Below, in pieces: positions 38,197 through 38,642 of a DNA stretch of 38,642 nucleotides. The notes beneath the pieces were generated by a model. It made no database searches, had not been told where the DNA came from, and saw only the letters and a program-made list of their open reading frames with translations. Position numbers and translations under genes: made by a program. The stretch lies in assembly GCA_016791105.1 (NCBI GenBank), contig JAEUNM010000122.1:1-38642 (forward strand). The letters are read 5' to 3'. This DNA comes from Rhodocyclaceae bacterium. GTDB lineage: Bacteria > Pseudomonadota > Gammaproteobacteria > Burkholderiales > Rhodocyclaceae. Position 1 is the first letter of the stretch. The number at the start of each line of letters is the position of its first letter.

Positions 38197-38226
38197 TCCT
38201 GATTCGGAAACTTCTGCACACGCCAA

Positions 38227-38642
38227 ATGCGCGCACTGACGCGGCGCCTCTGGAGCGCCTTGCTGCTTGCTGCCACGCTGGGAACGGGCCTTGCGCCCGC
38301 CGCGCGCGCGGAGGACGGGGTAAACGTCGATAAGCCGTCCGCCTTCCGCAACCTGGTGCCGCGTGAGGCGCTGGAACAAAGCGCGGCCGAACAATATCAG
38401 CAGTTGAAACGCAACGCCGCCGCAAAACACGTACTGGTGGCCGACGGCGACGCACAGGTGCAACGCCTGCGCATCATCGCCGATCGCATCGTTCCCCATG
38501 TTGATCGCTTCAATGCCCATGCGCGCGACTGGAAATGGGAAGTCAATCTGATCAACTCGCGCCAGATCAACGCCTTCTGCATGCCGGGCGGCAAAATCGC
38601 GTTTTACACCGGACTGCTGCAAACCCTGCGCCTGAGCGACGA
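38227..38642 (+). CDS. M48-family periplasmic metalloprotease (5' part only)
   Basis: 138 codons visible, open at the window end. A signal peptide (1-~29, AARA-ED) precedes the N-terminal part of the M48 peptidase domain: RIIADRIVPHVDRFNAHARD, WKWEVNLINSRQINAFCMPG, GKIAFYTGLLQTLRLSDDE-like end. These match the LoiP/YcaL/BepA group of outer-membrane quality-control proteases. The zinc motif HExxH lies outside the window, so activity cannot be judged. Confidence 0.88.
   Translation, partial: MRALTRRLWSALLLAATLGTGLAPAARAEDGVNVDKPSAFRNLVPREALEQSAAEQYQQLKRNAAAKHVLVADGDAQVQRLRIIADRIVPHVDRFNAHARDWKWEVNLINSRQINAFCMPGGKIAFYTGLLQTLRLSD

Overview
The window looks like a chromosomal segment of a GC-rich betaproteobacterium (Nitrosomonadales/Rhodocyclales type, by inference). 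The grounds are the gene orders leuS-lptE-holA, rimP-nusA-infB-rbfA-truB-rpsO-pnp and PHP phosphoesterase-YciO-M50 protease-trpS-scpA-scpB-rluB, together with the protein sequences. Most of it is dense core genome, with overlapping ATGA start/stop pairs in several operons. No CRISPR array, intact insertion sequence, prophage or rRNA gene is visible.

Left part (1-9.4 kb). A minus-strand operon uvrD, Sel1/TPR lipid-independent secreted protein and Pat-like acyl-CoA-synthetase/acetyltransferase (cut by the window edge) diverges from a plus-strand lapG-lapD pair. LapD is an inside-out c-di-GMP receptor and LapG the periplasmic protease it sequesters, so this pair should control release of a large surface adhesin encoded elsewhere. 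A small unknown gene with its own promoter and a palindromic operator-like site follows, then a secreted FecR-SPOR protein.

Middle (9.5-21.3 kb). leuS, lptE and holA are followed by an accessory stretch: a short tandem repeat, a frameshifted AbiEii-type toxin remnant, a fragment of a recombinase-associated HTH protein, a gene-free region with a chain of hairpins ending in a strong terminator-like stem and T-run, and a 1708-residue protein fusing a DEDD exonuclease, a RecQ helicase and a UvrD-type helicase. This stretch ends at a three-gene tRNA cluster (Pro-Arg-His) with a near-consensus promoter and a terminator.

Right part (21.6-38.6 kb). After a Uma2-family nuclease-like gene come the translation/RNA operon (rimP to pnp), read leftwards, and the chromosome-segregation/trpS operon, also read leftwards. 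Between rluB and rimP lies a promoter followed by about 75 nt with two hairpins, the second a perfect intrinsic terminator. It is either a small RNA gene or an attenuated leader of the nusA operon. The window closes with a DUF4124 protein and the start of an M48 metalloprotease on the plus strand.

The most unusual items are the exonuclease-RecQ-UvrD fusion with its degraded mobile/defence surroundings, the structured RNA-like locus next to it, and the promoter-hairpin-terminator unit in front of rimP.
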